In this document: one piece after another, positions 17,728 through 26,137 of the stretch
Position numbering within the stretch: the stretch's first letter is position 1
Layout of the letters: every line of letters starts with the position of its first letter
DNA from: Streptomyces hoynatensis
Lineage (GTDB): Bacteria; Actinomycetota; Actinomycetes; Streptomycetales; Streptomycetaceae
Assembly: GCF_003626535.1 (NCBI RefSeq)
Contig: NZ_RBAL01000010.1
Span: forward strand, 186,001-250,000
DNA length: 64,000 nucleotides
Direction: 5' to 3'
Translations under genes and position numbers: made by a program
Notes under the pieces: model-generated
The model's input: the letters and a program-made list of their open reading frames with translations, nothing else
The model's database searches: none
What the model was told of the DNA's origin: nothing

Positions 17728-17815
17728 GGATAGCTCTTCCCCCCCCGAAGGGCAGGAGCATCAAGGAACCGAATATAGCCGGGAATTCCGCGCGCCGCCA
17801 CGGGCGGCTTTTTTT
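17728..17815 (+). ncRNA. Candidate small RNA with a C-only hairpin loop
   Basis: Between the consensus promoter and a T7 terminator lies about 88 bases without a convincing reading frame. Bases 17733-17739 pair with 17747-17753 to give a 7-bp stem with a loop of seven cytosines. A weaker stem follows (17765-17771 with 17780-17789), then the terminator hairpin. The C-only loop recalls the actinobacterial 6C RNA, but only one such loop is present, so this is a resemblance and not an identification. It could instead be an attenuated leader of the Nudix gene. Confidence 0.5.
17794..17815 (+). terminator. Intrinsic terminator with seven-T tail
   Basis: GCCGCC and GGCGGC form a 6-bp stem with a 3-base loop, followed at once by TTTTTTT. 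It ends the small-RNA candidate before the Nudix gene. Confidence 0.85.
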
Positions 17816-17902
17816 GTGCGCCTCACCCCGGCCCCGGCTCCCGCAGGAGCGGCCCACCGGCCCCGCACCCGGCCCCGCGAGGCGGCGCCTAGGCTGCACG
17901 CC

Positions 17903-18484
17903 ATGGCCTCCCCCCTCTCCTCCGCCTTCTCCTCCCCCGAGCCCGCCACCCCCGCGCCCGCCGTCCCGGAATCCGCCTCCCCCGAACCCGCCGCCGCGGA
18001 CGGCCCGCCGCCCGCGGCCCTGCCGCCGGCGACGGCCTCAATAACCCTCCTCGTCGGGGCCGTTGTGGTGCACGACCGGGAGCGGGACCTGGTGCTGCTG
18101 CTCAGGCGCGGCCCACGGGCGAAGTTCGGCCGCGGCATGTGGGACCTGCCCGTGGGCAAGAGCGACCCGGGCGAGCCCGTGACGGCCACCGCGGTGCGCG
18201 AGCTCCGCGAGGAGACCGGCCTCGTGGCCGACCCCGCCGACCTGCGCCTGGCCCACGTGCTGCACAGCTCCCGCGGCGTGGAGTCGCCGAACGGCTTCCT
18301 CACCGTCATCTTCCTCACCCACCGCTGGAGCGGGACCGCGCACAACGCCGAGCCGCACAAGCACTCCGAGGTCCGCTGGTTCCCCGTCGGCGACCTCCCC
18401 GCCAACCTCGTGTTCTCCGCCGACCGCGTCATTCACCGCTGCCTGGCCGGCGAGGCCGGGGTCACGCTCCTCGGCTGGGACTGA
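17903..18484 (+). CDS. Nudix hydrolase
   Basis: The 193-residue protein has a ~45-residue Pro/Ala/Ser-rich N-terminus, then the Nudix domain. The box reads GKSDPGEPVTATAVRELREE followed by TGLV, with the metal-binding REXXEE glutamates intact. It hydrolyses some nucleoside diphosphate linked to X; the late motifs FLTVIFLTHRW and HSEVRWFPVGDLP do not settle the substrate. The ATG at 17903 is the first start near the conserved part, and the extended N-terminus might be shorter. Confidence 0.87.
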   Translation: MASPLSSAFSSPEPATPAPAVPESASPEPAAADGPPPAALPPATASITLLVGAVVVHDRERDLVLLLRRGPRAKFGRGMWDLPVGKSDPGEPVTATAVRELREETGLVADPADLRLAHVLHSSRGVESPNGFLTVIFLTHRWSGTAHNAEPHKHSEVRWFPVGDLPANLVFSADRVIHRCLAGEAGVTLLGWD

Positions 18485-18836
18485 GCCCGGGGCCGGGGGA
18501 ACGGGGGCACCGACCTACGGCGGCCGCCGAACGCCGGGCGCCCGCGCGGAAAAGGCGGCATCCCCGCGCCCCAGGTCGCAGTACGATCAACGATCATGGC
18601 GCTGCGGGACCCGCAACGCCGGGAAGAATTCGAGGAATTGAACGTCACCGGAATGGCCACACTGCGCACCGAATGCATTACGATGAGTAATACCGCCGAG
18701 GTGGTCACGGAAGGCCGGACGCCCCCCGGGCCAGGCGACAGCAGGCTTGGGATCGCGGTAGCGTCCAAGGGCGAGCCCGGGCATCCCCGCGGTGCCGGTG
18801 AGCGCTCAATCAGTGTGAGTCTCTGTGGAGGTGAGG
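18485..18836. other. Intergenic leader of the anti-sigma/sigH operon
   Basis: About 350 bases upstream of the anti-sigma gene. The middle (18590-18700) is less GC-rich and probably holds promoters; sigH operons are known for several. A possible 86-codon frame from ATG 18596 overlaps the next gene and is not convincing. Confidence 0.45.
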
Positions 18837-19250
18837 GTGTCCCCAACCCCAGGTGAGCCCGGATCTCAGGACTTCGTGGAAGTCCGGCTGCCGGCGGCGG
18901 GTGCCTATCTTTCGGTGCTGCGCACGGCCACCGCCGGACTCGCGGCCCGCCTCGACTTCACCCTCGACGAGATCGAGGACCTGCGCATCGCCGTCGACGA
19001 GGCCTGCGCGATCCTGCTCCAGCAGGCGAAGCCGGGAAGCGTGCTCGACTGCGTCTTCACGCTGGTCGGCGACGCCCTGCGCGTGACGGTGTCCGCCCCG
19101 ACCACGGAGGGGCACGCCCCCGAGCGCGACACGTTCGCCTGGACGGTCCTGACCGCGCTCGCGGGCGAGGTCGAGTCGTCCGTCGGCGAGGACAAGACGG
19201 TCAGCATCAGTCTGCACAAGAAGCGCGGCGCGGCCCCCGGAGCGCCGTGA
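18837..19250 (+). CDS. prsH: Anti-sigma regulatory factor (RsbW-like kinase fold)
   Basis: The GTG at 18837 follows GGAGGTGAG and gives 137 residues. The body SVLRTATAGLAARLDFTLDE and DLRIAVDEACAILLQQA is a HATPase_c_2 fold, with the N-box Glu-Ala-Cys region of RsbW-type serine kinases. The gene overlaps the sigma factor by GTGA. By gene order and sequence it matches PrsH/UshX, the anti-sigma factor that holds SigH inactive until an anti-anti-sigma factor such as BldG frees it. An alternative GTG lies at 18825. Confidence 0.85.
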   Translation: MSPTPGEPGSQDFVEVRLPAAGAYLSVLRTATAGLAARLDFTLDEIEDLRIAVDEACAILLQQAKPGSVLDCVFTLVGDALRVTVSAPTTEGHAPERDTFAWTVLTALAGEVESSVGEDKTVSISLHKKRGAAPGAP

Positions 19251-20155
19251 CCGGCGCACAGGGGCCGCCACGGGACGAGGGGGCCGAGGTGAACGAGGTG
19301 GACCAGGCGGAGCGCACCGAGCGGCGGGAGCCGCCGGGCGCGGCCATTCCGGAGCAGCCGGAGCCGGGCCAGCCGGTGCAACGGCGCGCGCTGCCCGATC
19401 CGCAGGACCGCGGCGCGGCTCGCGACCTGTTCATCGAGCTGCGCAAGCTGCCCGAGGGCTCGCCCGAGCGCGCCGAGCTGCGCAACAGCCTGGTGCGCAT
19501 GCACCTGCCGCTCGTGGAGCACCTGGCCAGGCGCTTCAGGAACCGCGGCGAGCCGCTGGACGACCTCACCCAGGTCGCCACCATCGGGCTGATCAAGTCG
19601 GTGGACCGGTTCGACCCGGAGCGCGGCGTGGAGTTCTCCACCTATGCCACGCCCACCGTGGTCGGCGAGATCAAGCGGCACTTCAGGGACAAGGGCTGGG
19701 CGGTCCGGGTGCCGCGCCGGCTCCAGGAGCTGCGGCTGTCCCTGAGCCAGGCCACGGCGGAGCTGTCCCAGCAGCACGGGCGCGCCCCGACGGTGCACGA
19801 GCTGGCCGAGCGGCTGAAGATCTCGGAAGAGGACGTGCTGGAGGGCCTGGAGTCGGCCAACGCCTACAGCACGCTCTCGCTCGACGTTCCCGACACCGAC
19901 GACGAGTCGCCCGCCGTCGCCGACACCCTCGGCGCCGAGGACGACGCACTCGAAGGGGTCGAGTACCGCGAGTCGTTGAAGCCGCTCCTGGAGGAACTGC
20001 CCCCGCGGGAGAAGAAGATCCTCCTGCTCCGCTTCTTCGGGAACATGACCCAGTCGCAGATCGCGCAGGAGGTCGGCATCTCGCAGATGCACGTCTCCCG
20101 GCTGCTGGCCCGCACCCTGGCCCAGCTGCGCGAGAAGCTGCTCGTCGAGGAGTAG
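19247..20155 (+). CDS. sigH: SigB/SigF-family RNA polymerase sigma factor (SigH)
   Basis: The 302-residue protein has a ~60-residue acidic, proline-rich N-terminus, then region 2 (RMHLPLVEHLARRF, DDLTQVATIGLIKSVDRFDPERG, FSTYATPTVVGEIKRHFRDKGW), region 3 (ELSQQHGRAPTVHELAERL) and region 4 with the helix-turn-helix MTQSQIAQEVGISQMHVSRL. This is the group 3 stress/sporulation class. The long N-terminus fits SigH, which in S. coelicolor is made in several lengths from different starts. It is coupled to its anti-sigma gene. Roles known for the family are osmotic stress and septation. Confidence 0.9.
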   Translation: MTGAQGPPRDEGAEVNEVDQAERTERREPPGAAIPEQPEPGQPVQRRALPDPQDRGAARDLFIELRKLPEGSPERAELRNSLVRMHLPLVEHLARRFRNRGEPLDDLTQVATIGLIKSVDRFDPERGVEFSTYATPTVVGEIKRHFRDKGWAVRVPRRLQELRLSLSQATAELSQQHGRAPTVHELAERLKISEEDVLEGLESANAYSTLSLDVPDTDDESPAVADTLGAEDDALEGVEYRESLKPLLEELPPREKKILLLRFFGNMTQSQIAQEVGISQMHVSRLLARTLAQLREKLLVEE

Positions 20156-20224
20156 CCGCCCGGCCGCCGGGGAGTGGCCCCCGGCCCGCGGCCGGCCCGC
20201 GCGTGGGCGCCCCCGCGTGGGCGG

Positions 20225-20656
20225 CTACGCCTCCCGGGGGCCGACGCCCAGCGCCTCGGTGGCCGTGGGGTTGATCAGGCAGCCGAGCACCGCGAGGGCG
20301 CTGAGCGCGAGCGCCGCCCCGGCCAGCGGCCACAGCGCCCCGCTGCCGAACAGCGTCCAGGCCACGGGCAGCGAGATGAGCTGCACGATGACGGCGGGCC
20401 CGCGGCTCCAGCGCCGCAGCCGCCACAGGCCGTGGCCCGCGGCCAGCGGCAGCGCCGCCAGGGCGAGCACGGTGAGGGCACCGGTGACCGCCTGCGAGAC
20501 GGAGTCGGGGTCGCCCACCACGGCGAGCACCAGCATGCTCGCACCCAGCACGGCGATCACGGCCCCCTGGGCGGCGCAGATCAGGGCGGCCGCGCTCACT
20601 CTGCGCGGCCGGCCGGCTACTTCCGGTCCTGGCGACGTGGTGCTGCTCTCGCTCAC
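20225..20656 (-). CDS. Small integral membrane protein
   Basis: A GTG at 20656 gives 143 residues with four hydrophobic segments at roughly 21-47, 56-76, 86-105 and 108-128. A short Ser/Thr-rich N-terminus and the tail LINPTATEALGVGPREA flank them. It has no catalytic motif. It is divergent from the lipid kinase gene and convergent with sigH. The family is found near the same genes in other streptomycetes as I recall; the function is unknown. Confidence 0.8.
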   Translation of the reverse strand: MSESSTTSPGPEVAGRPRRVSAAALICAAQGAVIAVLGASMLVLAVVGDPDSVSQAVTGALTVLALAALPLAAGHGLWRLRRWSRGPAVIVQLISLPVAWTLFGSGALWPLAGAALALSALAVLGCLINPTATEALGVGPREA

Positions 20657-20717
20657 CCGGCCAGGGTATAGCCGTCCGTGAGCAACCTCGCCGTCCCGGC
20701 CGGTTACGCTGCACTGC

Positions 20718-21686
20718 ATGCGCGGACTTCTCGTGGTGAACCCGGTCGCCACCACCACAAGTGCCCGGACCCGTGACGTTCTCGCCCATGCCCTGGCCAG
20801 CGACCTCAAGTTGGAGGTCGCCGCGACCGAGTTCCGCGGCCACGCCCGGGAGCTGGCCCGGCAGGCAGCGGAGCAGGGGACGGCGGACGTGGTGATCGCC
20901 CTCGGCGGCGACGGCACCGTGAACGAGGTCGTCAACGGCCTGCTGCACCACGGTCCCGACACGGGGGAACTTCCGCGCCTCGCCGTCGTTCCCGGTGGTT
21001 CGACCAATGTCTTCGCCCGCGCGCTCGGCCTGCCCAACGACGCGGTGGAGGCCACCGGGGCGCTGCTGGGGGCGCTGCAGGCGGGCAGCGAGCGCTCCGT
21101 CGGGCTCGGCATCGCCGCCGGCACGCCGGGGACCGCGGACGCCGAGGTCCCGCGCCGCTGGTTCACGTTCTGCGCCGGATTCGGCTTCGACGCCGGCGTG
21201 GTGGGGCGGGTGGAGTCGCAGCGGGAGCGCGGCAAGCGTTCCACGCCGACGCTGTACGTGCGCCAGGCCCTGCGGCACTTCCTCGGGGACCGGCAGCGCA
21301 CGGACGGCAGCATCTCGCTGCTGCGCGAGGACCACGAGCCGGTGGACAAGCTGGTCGTGTCGATAGTGTGCAACACGGCTCCGTGGACCTTCCTCGGCAA
21401 CCGCCCGATCTACGTCGCCCCTCACGCCTCGTTCGACACCGGGCTCGACCTGGTGGCGGTCTCGCGGCTGACCTCGGCCGGCGTGACCAGGCACACCGGT
21501 CAGCTGCTGCGTTCCTCGCCGGAGCGCGGGCTGAGCGGCAAGCATGTGGTGTCCCTGCACGACGAGACCCACTTCACCTTGCAATCGCAGGCGCCACTGC
21601 CGTTTCAGCTTGATGGTGACCACCTCGGACTGCGTACGAGCGTCTCCTTCACAGGCGTGCGGCATGCACTGCGTGTGATTGTGTGA
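20718..21686 (+). CDS. Diacylglycerol/lipid kinase family protein
   Basis: The 322-residue protein carries the DAGK catalytic signature: LLVVNPVATTTSART, VIALGGDGTVNEVVNGL and AVVPGGSTNVFARALGLP. The C-terminal domain includes LDLVAVSRLTSAGV and the FQLDGDHLG strand. It probably phosphorylates a lipid or sphingoid substrate at the inner membrane face. It is followed by a 300-base gap before wblE. Confidence 0.92.
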   Translation: MRGLLVVNPVATTTSARTRDVLAHALASDLKLEVAATEFRGHARELARQAAEQGTADVVIALGGDGTVNEVVNGLLHHGPDTGELPRLAVVPGGSTNVFARALGLPNDAVEATGALLGALQAGSERSVGLGIAAGTPGTADAEVPRRWFTFCAGFGFDAGVVGRVESQRERGKRSTPTLYVRQALRHFLGDRQRTDGSISLLREDHEPVDKLVVSIVCNTAPWTFLGNRPIYVAPHASFDTGLDLVAVSRLTSAGVTRHTGQLLRSSPERGLSGKHVVSLHDETHFTLQSQAPLPFQLDGDHLGLRTSVSFTGVRHALRVIV

Positions 21687-21986
21687 GCGGAAGGCGCGAA
21701 ACTCCTTCCAGTCGAACGTTTAGCGCAGACTCCACCCCAGGGAAGTAGGGCTGTGAGCTAGGCGACACCAAGGATTCAAAAAAAACTTTCCGGAAGGGGT
21801 TGTATCCGAAGCCGAGGTTTGCGAACCTCTTCATGGCGATCGGGACGGCCAAGACAGACCTCGGCCCCCTTGAGAGCCCGAATCCCCTCCCCAAGCTTGG
21901 CTGAAGCTGATTATTTGTCCGGGGATTCGTGAAAGCGTTCACATTCACAAGCGATGTAACTGTCACGTGCAGGAGATGGAGCAGAC
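21687..21986. other. wblE upstream region
   Basis: This 300-base region is AT-richer than its surroundings, has an A8 run near 21779, and contains the palindrome GTGAAAGCGTTCAC at 21929-21942. It probably holds the wblE promoters. No reading frame is convincing. Confidence 0.5.
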
Positions 21987-22244
21987 ATGGACTGGCGTCA
22001 CAGCGCCGTTTGCCGCGAGGAAGACCCCGAGCTCTTCTTCCCCATCGGCAACACCGGTCCTGCGCTGCTGCAGATCGAGGAAGCCAAGGCCGTCTGCCGC
22101 CGCTGCCCCGTCATGGAGCAGTGCCTGCAGTGGGCGCTCGAGTCCGGCCAGGACTCCGGCGTCTGGGGCGGGATGAGCGAGGACGAGCGCCGCGCCATGA
22201 AGCGTCGCGCCGCCCGTAACCGGGCGCGCAAGGCCACCGCCTGA
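21987..22244 (+). CDS. wblE: WhiB-family iron-sulfur regulator WblE
   Basis: The 85-residue protein has the four cluster cysteines (AVCREEDPELFFP, KAVCRRCPVMEQCLQWA), the turn GVWGGMSEDERR, and a basic tail RRAARNRARK for DNA or sigma contacts. It begins MDWRHSAVCRE, matching the WblE/WhiB1 group. It should bind a [4Fe-4S] cluster and act with the major sigma factor. A bidirectional hairpin separates it from the convergent kinase gene. Confidence 0.93.
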   Translation: MDWRHSAVCREEDPELFFPIGNTGPALLQIEEAKAVCRRCPVMEQCLQWALESGQDSGVWGGMSEDERRAMKRRAARNRARKATA

Positions 22245-22354
22245 CCCAGCGGCGGTCTCGTCCGACGGCCGCCCACCCGTCACTTGCTGCCCCGAGCCGC
22301 AGCACGCGCAGCAGCCCGTCACAGAACGGGAGCGCACACCGCGACTGAGCATCC

Positions 22355-22395
22355 GAGCCCCGTCCCGTGGACCACGTCACTACGGGACGGGGCTC
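22355..22395. terminator. Bidirectional hairpin between wblE and histidine kinase
   Basis: A perfect 14-bp stem (22355-22368 with 22382-22395) closes a 13-base loop. Its right arm overlaps the last codons of the histidine kinase gene. It probably ends transcription from both sides. Confidence 0.75.
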
Positions 22396-24023
22396 TCGCG
22401 TTTCCCGGTACCGCGCCCGGCCGCCGGCGTGTTCCGCCCGGCCGGGTTCTTGTGCTTGTCCAGGGGCAGGTCGAGGATCACCCGGGTGCCGCCGCCCCGC
22501 TCCGCGCCCGGGGCTCCGTGGCCGCTCCCCTCCACCGCCGCGCCCGCGGCCTCGGCCGCGCCCGCGCCGTCCGGCGTGCCCTCCCCCAGGCGCACCATGT
22601 CGAACCTGCCGCCGAGTTCGCCCTCCACGAGGGCACGCACGATCTGGAGGCCGAGGTTCCCGTCGCTGCGCGGGTCGAAGGACTCGGGCAGGCCACGGCC
22701 GTTGTCCTGCACGGTCACCAGCAGCCGGCTCGCCTCCCGCCTGCCCTCGGTGCGGGTGGCGCCGACCTCGATCGTGCCCCGTTCGCCGGGGCCGAAGCCG
22801 TGCTCGAGGGCGTTCTGGAGGATCTCGGTCAGCACCATCGACAGGGGCGTCGCCGTCTCGGCCTCCAGGATTCCGAAGCGCCCGACGCGGCGCGCGGACA
22901 CCCGGCCGTCCGGGGAGAGTTCGGCCACCATGCCGATCACGCGGTCGGCGATCTCGTCGAACTCCACGCGCTCGTCCAGGTTCTGCGACAGCGTCTCGTG
23001 CACGATGGCGATCGAGCCGACCCGGCGCACGGCCTCGTCGAGGGCGGCGCGCGCCCGGCTGTCCCCGGTCGCGCCGATGCGCCGGGACTGCAGGCGCAAC
23101 AGGGCGGCCACGGTCTGGAGATTGTTCTTCACCCGGTGGTGAATTTCCCGGATGGTGGCGTCCTTTGTCATCAACTCGCGTTCCCGGCGCCGCAGTTCGG
23201 TCACGTCGCGGAGCAGGATCAGCGAACCGATGCGCTCGCCCTTGGGCTTGAGCGGGATCGCCCGCAGCTGGATCACGCAGTCGTTGCCCTCGATCTCCGC
23301 CTCCCGCGGCGCCCAGCCGCTGGCGAGCTTGACCAGGGACTCGTCGACCGGGCCGCGCGTGGGGGCGAGTTCGGCCGTCGTCGGGCCGAGCGGAATGCCC
23401 ACCAGGTCGGTGGCCAGGCCGAGCCGGTGGTAGGCGGAGAGCGCGTTGGGGCTCGCGTACTGCACGACGCCGTCGGCGTCCAGCCTGATGAAGCCGTCGC
23501 CGACGCGCGGGGCGCGGTCCATCCCGACCTGCTGCCCGGGGAAGGGGAAGGCGCCGCCGGCGATCATCTGGGCCAGGTCGGCGGCGCTCTGCAGGTAGGT
23601 GAGTTCGAGGCGGCTGGGGGTGCGGACGGTCAGGAGGTTCGTGTTGCGGGCGATGACGCCGAGCACCCGGCCCTCGCGCCTGACCGGGATCGACTCCACC
23701 CGCACCGGCACCTCCTCGCGCCACTCGGGGTCGCCCTCACGGACGATGCGGCCCTCGTCGAGGGCCACGTCGAGCAGCGGGCGCCGGCCGCGCGGCACCA
23801 GGTGGCCGACCATGTCGTCCTGGTAGGAGGTGGGGCCGGTGTTGGGCCGCATCTGGGCCACCGAGACGTAGCGGGTGCCGTCCCTGGTGGGCAGCCACAG
23901 GACCAGGTCGGCGAAGGACAGGTCGGAAAGCAGCTGCCACTCGGAGACCAGCAGGTGAAGCCACTCGAGGTCGCCCTCCTCGAGGTCGGTGTGCTGGCGG
24001 ACGAGGTCGTTCATGGAAGGCAC
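22380..24023 (-). CDS. PdtaS-like sensor histidine kinase
   Basis: This 547-residue soluble kinase has an N-terminal GAF-like domain (residues ~1-180), a PAS domain (about 190-300: RLDADGVVQYASPNALSAYHR), then HisKA_2 with the phospho-acceptor REIHHRVKNNLQTVAALLRLQSR and an HATPase domain (LTEILQNALEHGF, VQDNGRGLPESF, LGLQIVRALV). This is the architecture of PdtaS, which usually signals to an ANTAR RNA-binding regulator encoded elsewhere. The C-terminus has an Ala/Gly-rich insertion before TRVILDLP. An ATG nine bases in (24014) is also possible. Confidence 0.9.
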   Translation of the reverse strand: MPSMNDLVRQHTDLEEGDLEWLHLLVSEWQLLSDLSFADLVLWLPTRDGTRYVSVAQMRPNTGPTSYQDDMVGHLVPRGRRPLLDVALDEGRIVREGDPEWREEVPVRVESIPVRREGRVLGVIARNTNLLTVRTPSRLELTYLQSAADLAQMIAGGAFPFPGQQVGMDRAPRVGDGFIRLDADGVVQYASPNALSAYHRLGLATDLVGIPLGPTTAELAPTRGPVDESLVKLASGWAPREAEIEGNDCVIQLRAIPLKPKGERIGSLILLRDVTELRRRERELMTKDATIREIHHRVKNNLQTVAALLRLQSRRIGATGDSRARAALDEAVRRVGSIAIVHETLSQNLDERVEFDEIADRVIGMVAELSPDGRVSARRVGRFGILEAETATPLSMVLTEILQNALEHGFGPGERGTIEVGATRTEGRREASRLLVTVQDNGRGLPESFDPRSDGNLGLQIVRALVEGELGGRFDMVRLGEGTPDGAGAAEAAGAAVEGSGHGAPGAERGGGTRVILDLPLDKHKNPAGRNTPAAGRGTGKRESPVP

Positions 24024-24592
24024 ATCGGCGAGCCTACAGCGGGGCGCGTCCGCGCTCTGGGCGGCGGCCGAACGCCCGCACGCGCCCCTGGCTGCCCTCT
24101 TTCCGCCTCCGGGAACTCGACGAATGATGGTGCGATGACCAGGAAGTCCCTTCAGAGCATGGACACGCGACCGGCGGGCGGTTCACAATGGCTGCACGTT
24201 CACCGTAGGTCTTCTGTCCTCCCCGCACAGGAGGGCAGAGCGCGGCCCGGCGCTTTCTGCCCTGACGGCGTCCTGGGCCGGTAGTCGCTCCGGGCTGCGG
24301 TGCCGAGAGGGTTGAGGGTCCCTGCCCGGCGCCGCGGCCCGTGGGTGCTTTTCTGGCCCTGCGGCGGCCTTCCTCCCCGGCCACGGCCCTGCCGTACCGC
24401 TTCCGGTGGCCCTTCCGCGGCGCTTCTCCTCCCCTGACTCGCCCTTGCCTCCGCCCTGCACGGCCCTTTTTGCGGCCCTTCGGGAGGGCTCCTTTGCGGC
24501 CGGCCGCCTTCGAAGGCGGTCCGCGGAGGTCCGCGACGGTCCGCGGCGGCCCTCCGCCGTGCGCCGGGCCGGCGGGCGGCGGAGGTGCGCGC
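24024..24592. other. Intergenic region with palindrome
   Basis: About 570 bases between the kinase start and the TetR stop. It is very C-rich on this strand from 24330. A perfect 16-bp palindrome, CCGCCTTCGAAGGCGG, lies at 24504-24519, followed by GGTCCGCGG-type direct repeats to 24550. It may end the TetR transcript. No gene is supported. Confidence 0.5.
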
Positions 24593-25192
24593 TCAGCCGG
24601 GCCAGACCCCGAGGGCCGCCTCGGCGATCGCCTCAAGCTCGGTGCGGCCGGCCCCGTCCCGCGACTGCTGGCTCATCCCCTGCATGACCGCGGCGTAGAA
24701 CCTCGCCAGCGAGGCGGCGTCCACGCTCTCGGGGAGCCGGCCGGCCACCACGTCGGCGTGTATACGGCTCTCGAACGCACGCAGGTTGGCCGCGCGCCGC
24801 CGGCGCAGCCCGGCGGCGACCTCCTCAGAGGACTCCGAGTAGTTGTTCGCCGCGGAGAGGACCAGGCAGCCGTGGGGGCGGTCGGGCCGCGTGTACTCCA
24901 CGGCGGCCTCGCGCAGCGCGCGGCTCACGGCCTCCCTGGCCGTCGGCTCCTCCGCCATCGCGCGGTCGATGAATCCGCCGTACTTCTCGATGTAGTCGGC
25001 GACGGCCTCCTCGAAGAGCGTCCTCTTGTCCCCGAAGGCCGCGTACAGGCTCGGGGCGCCGATGCCCATCGCACGGGTGAGCTCGGCGACGGAGGTGGCC
25101 TCGTAGCCGTGCTCCCAGAAGACCATGACGGCCCGCTCCAGGGCGCTTGAGCGGTCGAAGGACCGCGGCCGCCCGCGCCGTTTCGTCGCCAT
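24593..25192 (-). CDS. TetR family transcriptional regulator
   Basis: The ATG at 25192 is preferred because GGGAG lies directly upstream. The 199-residue protein has the TetR helix-turn-helix TSVAELTRAMGIGAPSLYAAFGDKRTLFEEAV. The C-terminal domain has the AefR/TetR_C-like pattern CLVLSAANNYSESSEEV. It is divergent from the SDR gene with an operator-like repeat between, so it probably represses both genes. Confidence 0.92.
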   Translation of the reverse strand: MATKRRGRPRSFDRSSALERAVMVFWEHGYEATSVAELTRAMGIGAPSLYAAFGDKRTLFEEAVADYIEKYGGFIDRAMAEEPTAREAVSRALREAAVEYTRPDRPHGCLVLSAANNYSESSEEVAAGLRRRRAANLRAFESRIHADVVAGRLPESVDAASLARFYAAVMQGMSQQSRDGAGRTELEAIAEAALGVWPG

Positions 25193-25211
25193 GTCTCCCA
25201 TTCTAGCTTTG

Positions 25212-25258
25212 TGTAGTGACTACTACAGAAGGTGTGCTAGGGTATTTCTGTAGTGACC
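25212..25258. promoter_or_regulatory. Probable TetR operator region
   Basis: CTACAGAA (25223-25230) and TTCTGTAG (25246-25253) form an inverted repeat. TGTAGTGAC occurs twice in direct orientation (25212-25220 and 25250-25258), and GTAGTGACTAC is itself palindromic. The cluster spans the divergent promoters of the TetR and SDR genes. Confidence 0.65.
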
Positions 25259-25294
25259 GCTAGATAAATCTTGTGGAAGAGAGGGCGGGGCGGC

Positions 25295-26059
25295 ATGAGC
25301 GCGCTCAGGGGCAAGACGGCACTGGTGACGGGCGCCAGCAGGGGCATCGGCCGGGCGATCGCGGAGCGGCTCGGCCGCGACGGCGCCCGCGTCGCGGTCC
25401 ACTTCGGGGGGAACGAGACGGCGGCCAAGGAGACGGTGGCCGCGATCGAGGCGGCCGGGGGCAGCGCCTTCCCCGTTCAGGCCACGCTCGGGGAGCCGGG
25501 TGACGCCGAGGCGCTGTGGGCGGCCTTCGACGAGCGCTCGGGCGGCTCGGGCGTCGACATCCTGGTGAACAACGCGGGGATCGACGACGGCAGGCAGGGC
25601 CTGGCCGGCACGGCGCAGGCGGCCTTCGACCGCGTCTTCGCGGTCAACGTGCGGGCCCCCTTCTTCCTGGTCCAGCAGGGGGTGGCCCGGCTGCGGGACG
25701 GCGGCCGGATCGTCAACGTGTCGACGGCCCTCACCCACGCGCCCGGCGCGATGCCCCAGCTGGTGGCGTACACGATGACGAAGGCCGCCATCGACGCCTT
25801 CACCGCCACGCTCGCCAAGGAGCTCGGTCCCCGCGGCATCACGGTCAACGCGGTGGCCCCCGGCGCCATCGACACGGACATGAACGCCGACTGGCTGCGC
25901 GCCGACCCGCAGGCGCGGGCCGCCGCGGCGCAGTCCTCGCCGCTGGGCCGGGTGGGCATGCCCGAGGACGTGGCCGACGTCGTCGGGTTCCTTGCCTCCG
26001 AGGACAGCCGCTGGGTCACCGGGCAGTGGATAGACGCCGCCGGCGGCGTCCTGCTGTGA
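25295..26059 (+). CDS. Short-chain dehydrogenase/reductase
   Basis: The 254-residue protein has the NAD(P) motif TGASRGIGRAIA, the NNAG motif, the catalytic Ser in VNVSTAL, and YTMTK with the catalytic Tyr and Lys. It ends in the family pattern WVTGQWIDAAGGVLL. It resembles 3-oxoacyl-ACP-reductase-like SDRs; the substrate is unknown. TetR-divergent SDRs of this kind are usually induced by a small molecule they reduce. Confidence 0.92.
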   Translation: MSALRGKTALVTGASRGIGRAIAERLGRDGARVAVHFGGNETAAKETVAAIEAAGGSAFPVQATLGEPGDAEALWAAFDERSGGSGVDILVNNAGIDDGRQGLAGTAQAAFDRVFAVNVRAPFFLVQQGVARLRDGGRIVNVSTALTHAPGAMPQLVAYTMTKAAIDAFTATLAKELGPRGITVNAVAPGAIDTDMNADWLRADPQARAAAAQSSPLGRVGMPEDVADVVGFLASEDSRWVTGQWIDAAGGVLL

Positions 26060-26137
26060 CCCACCGCGCCCGGCCGTGGGCCGTGGTGAGCCGCCGTGGG
26101 CCGGGTGGGCCGCGGGTGGGACCGCGGCCCGCCCGGG

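Noticed and set aside
17717-17902. N-terminal extension of the Nudix protein starting at 17717
   Set aside because: It would begin inside the -10 of the promoter and pass through the terminator. The ATG at 17903 is far more likely.
18596-18856. A possible 86-codon leader gene before the anti-sigma factor
   Set aside because: No homology pattern or strong ribosome site is visible, and it runs into the anti-sigma gene in another frame.
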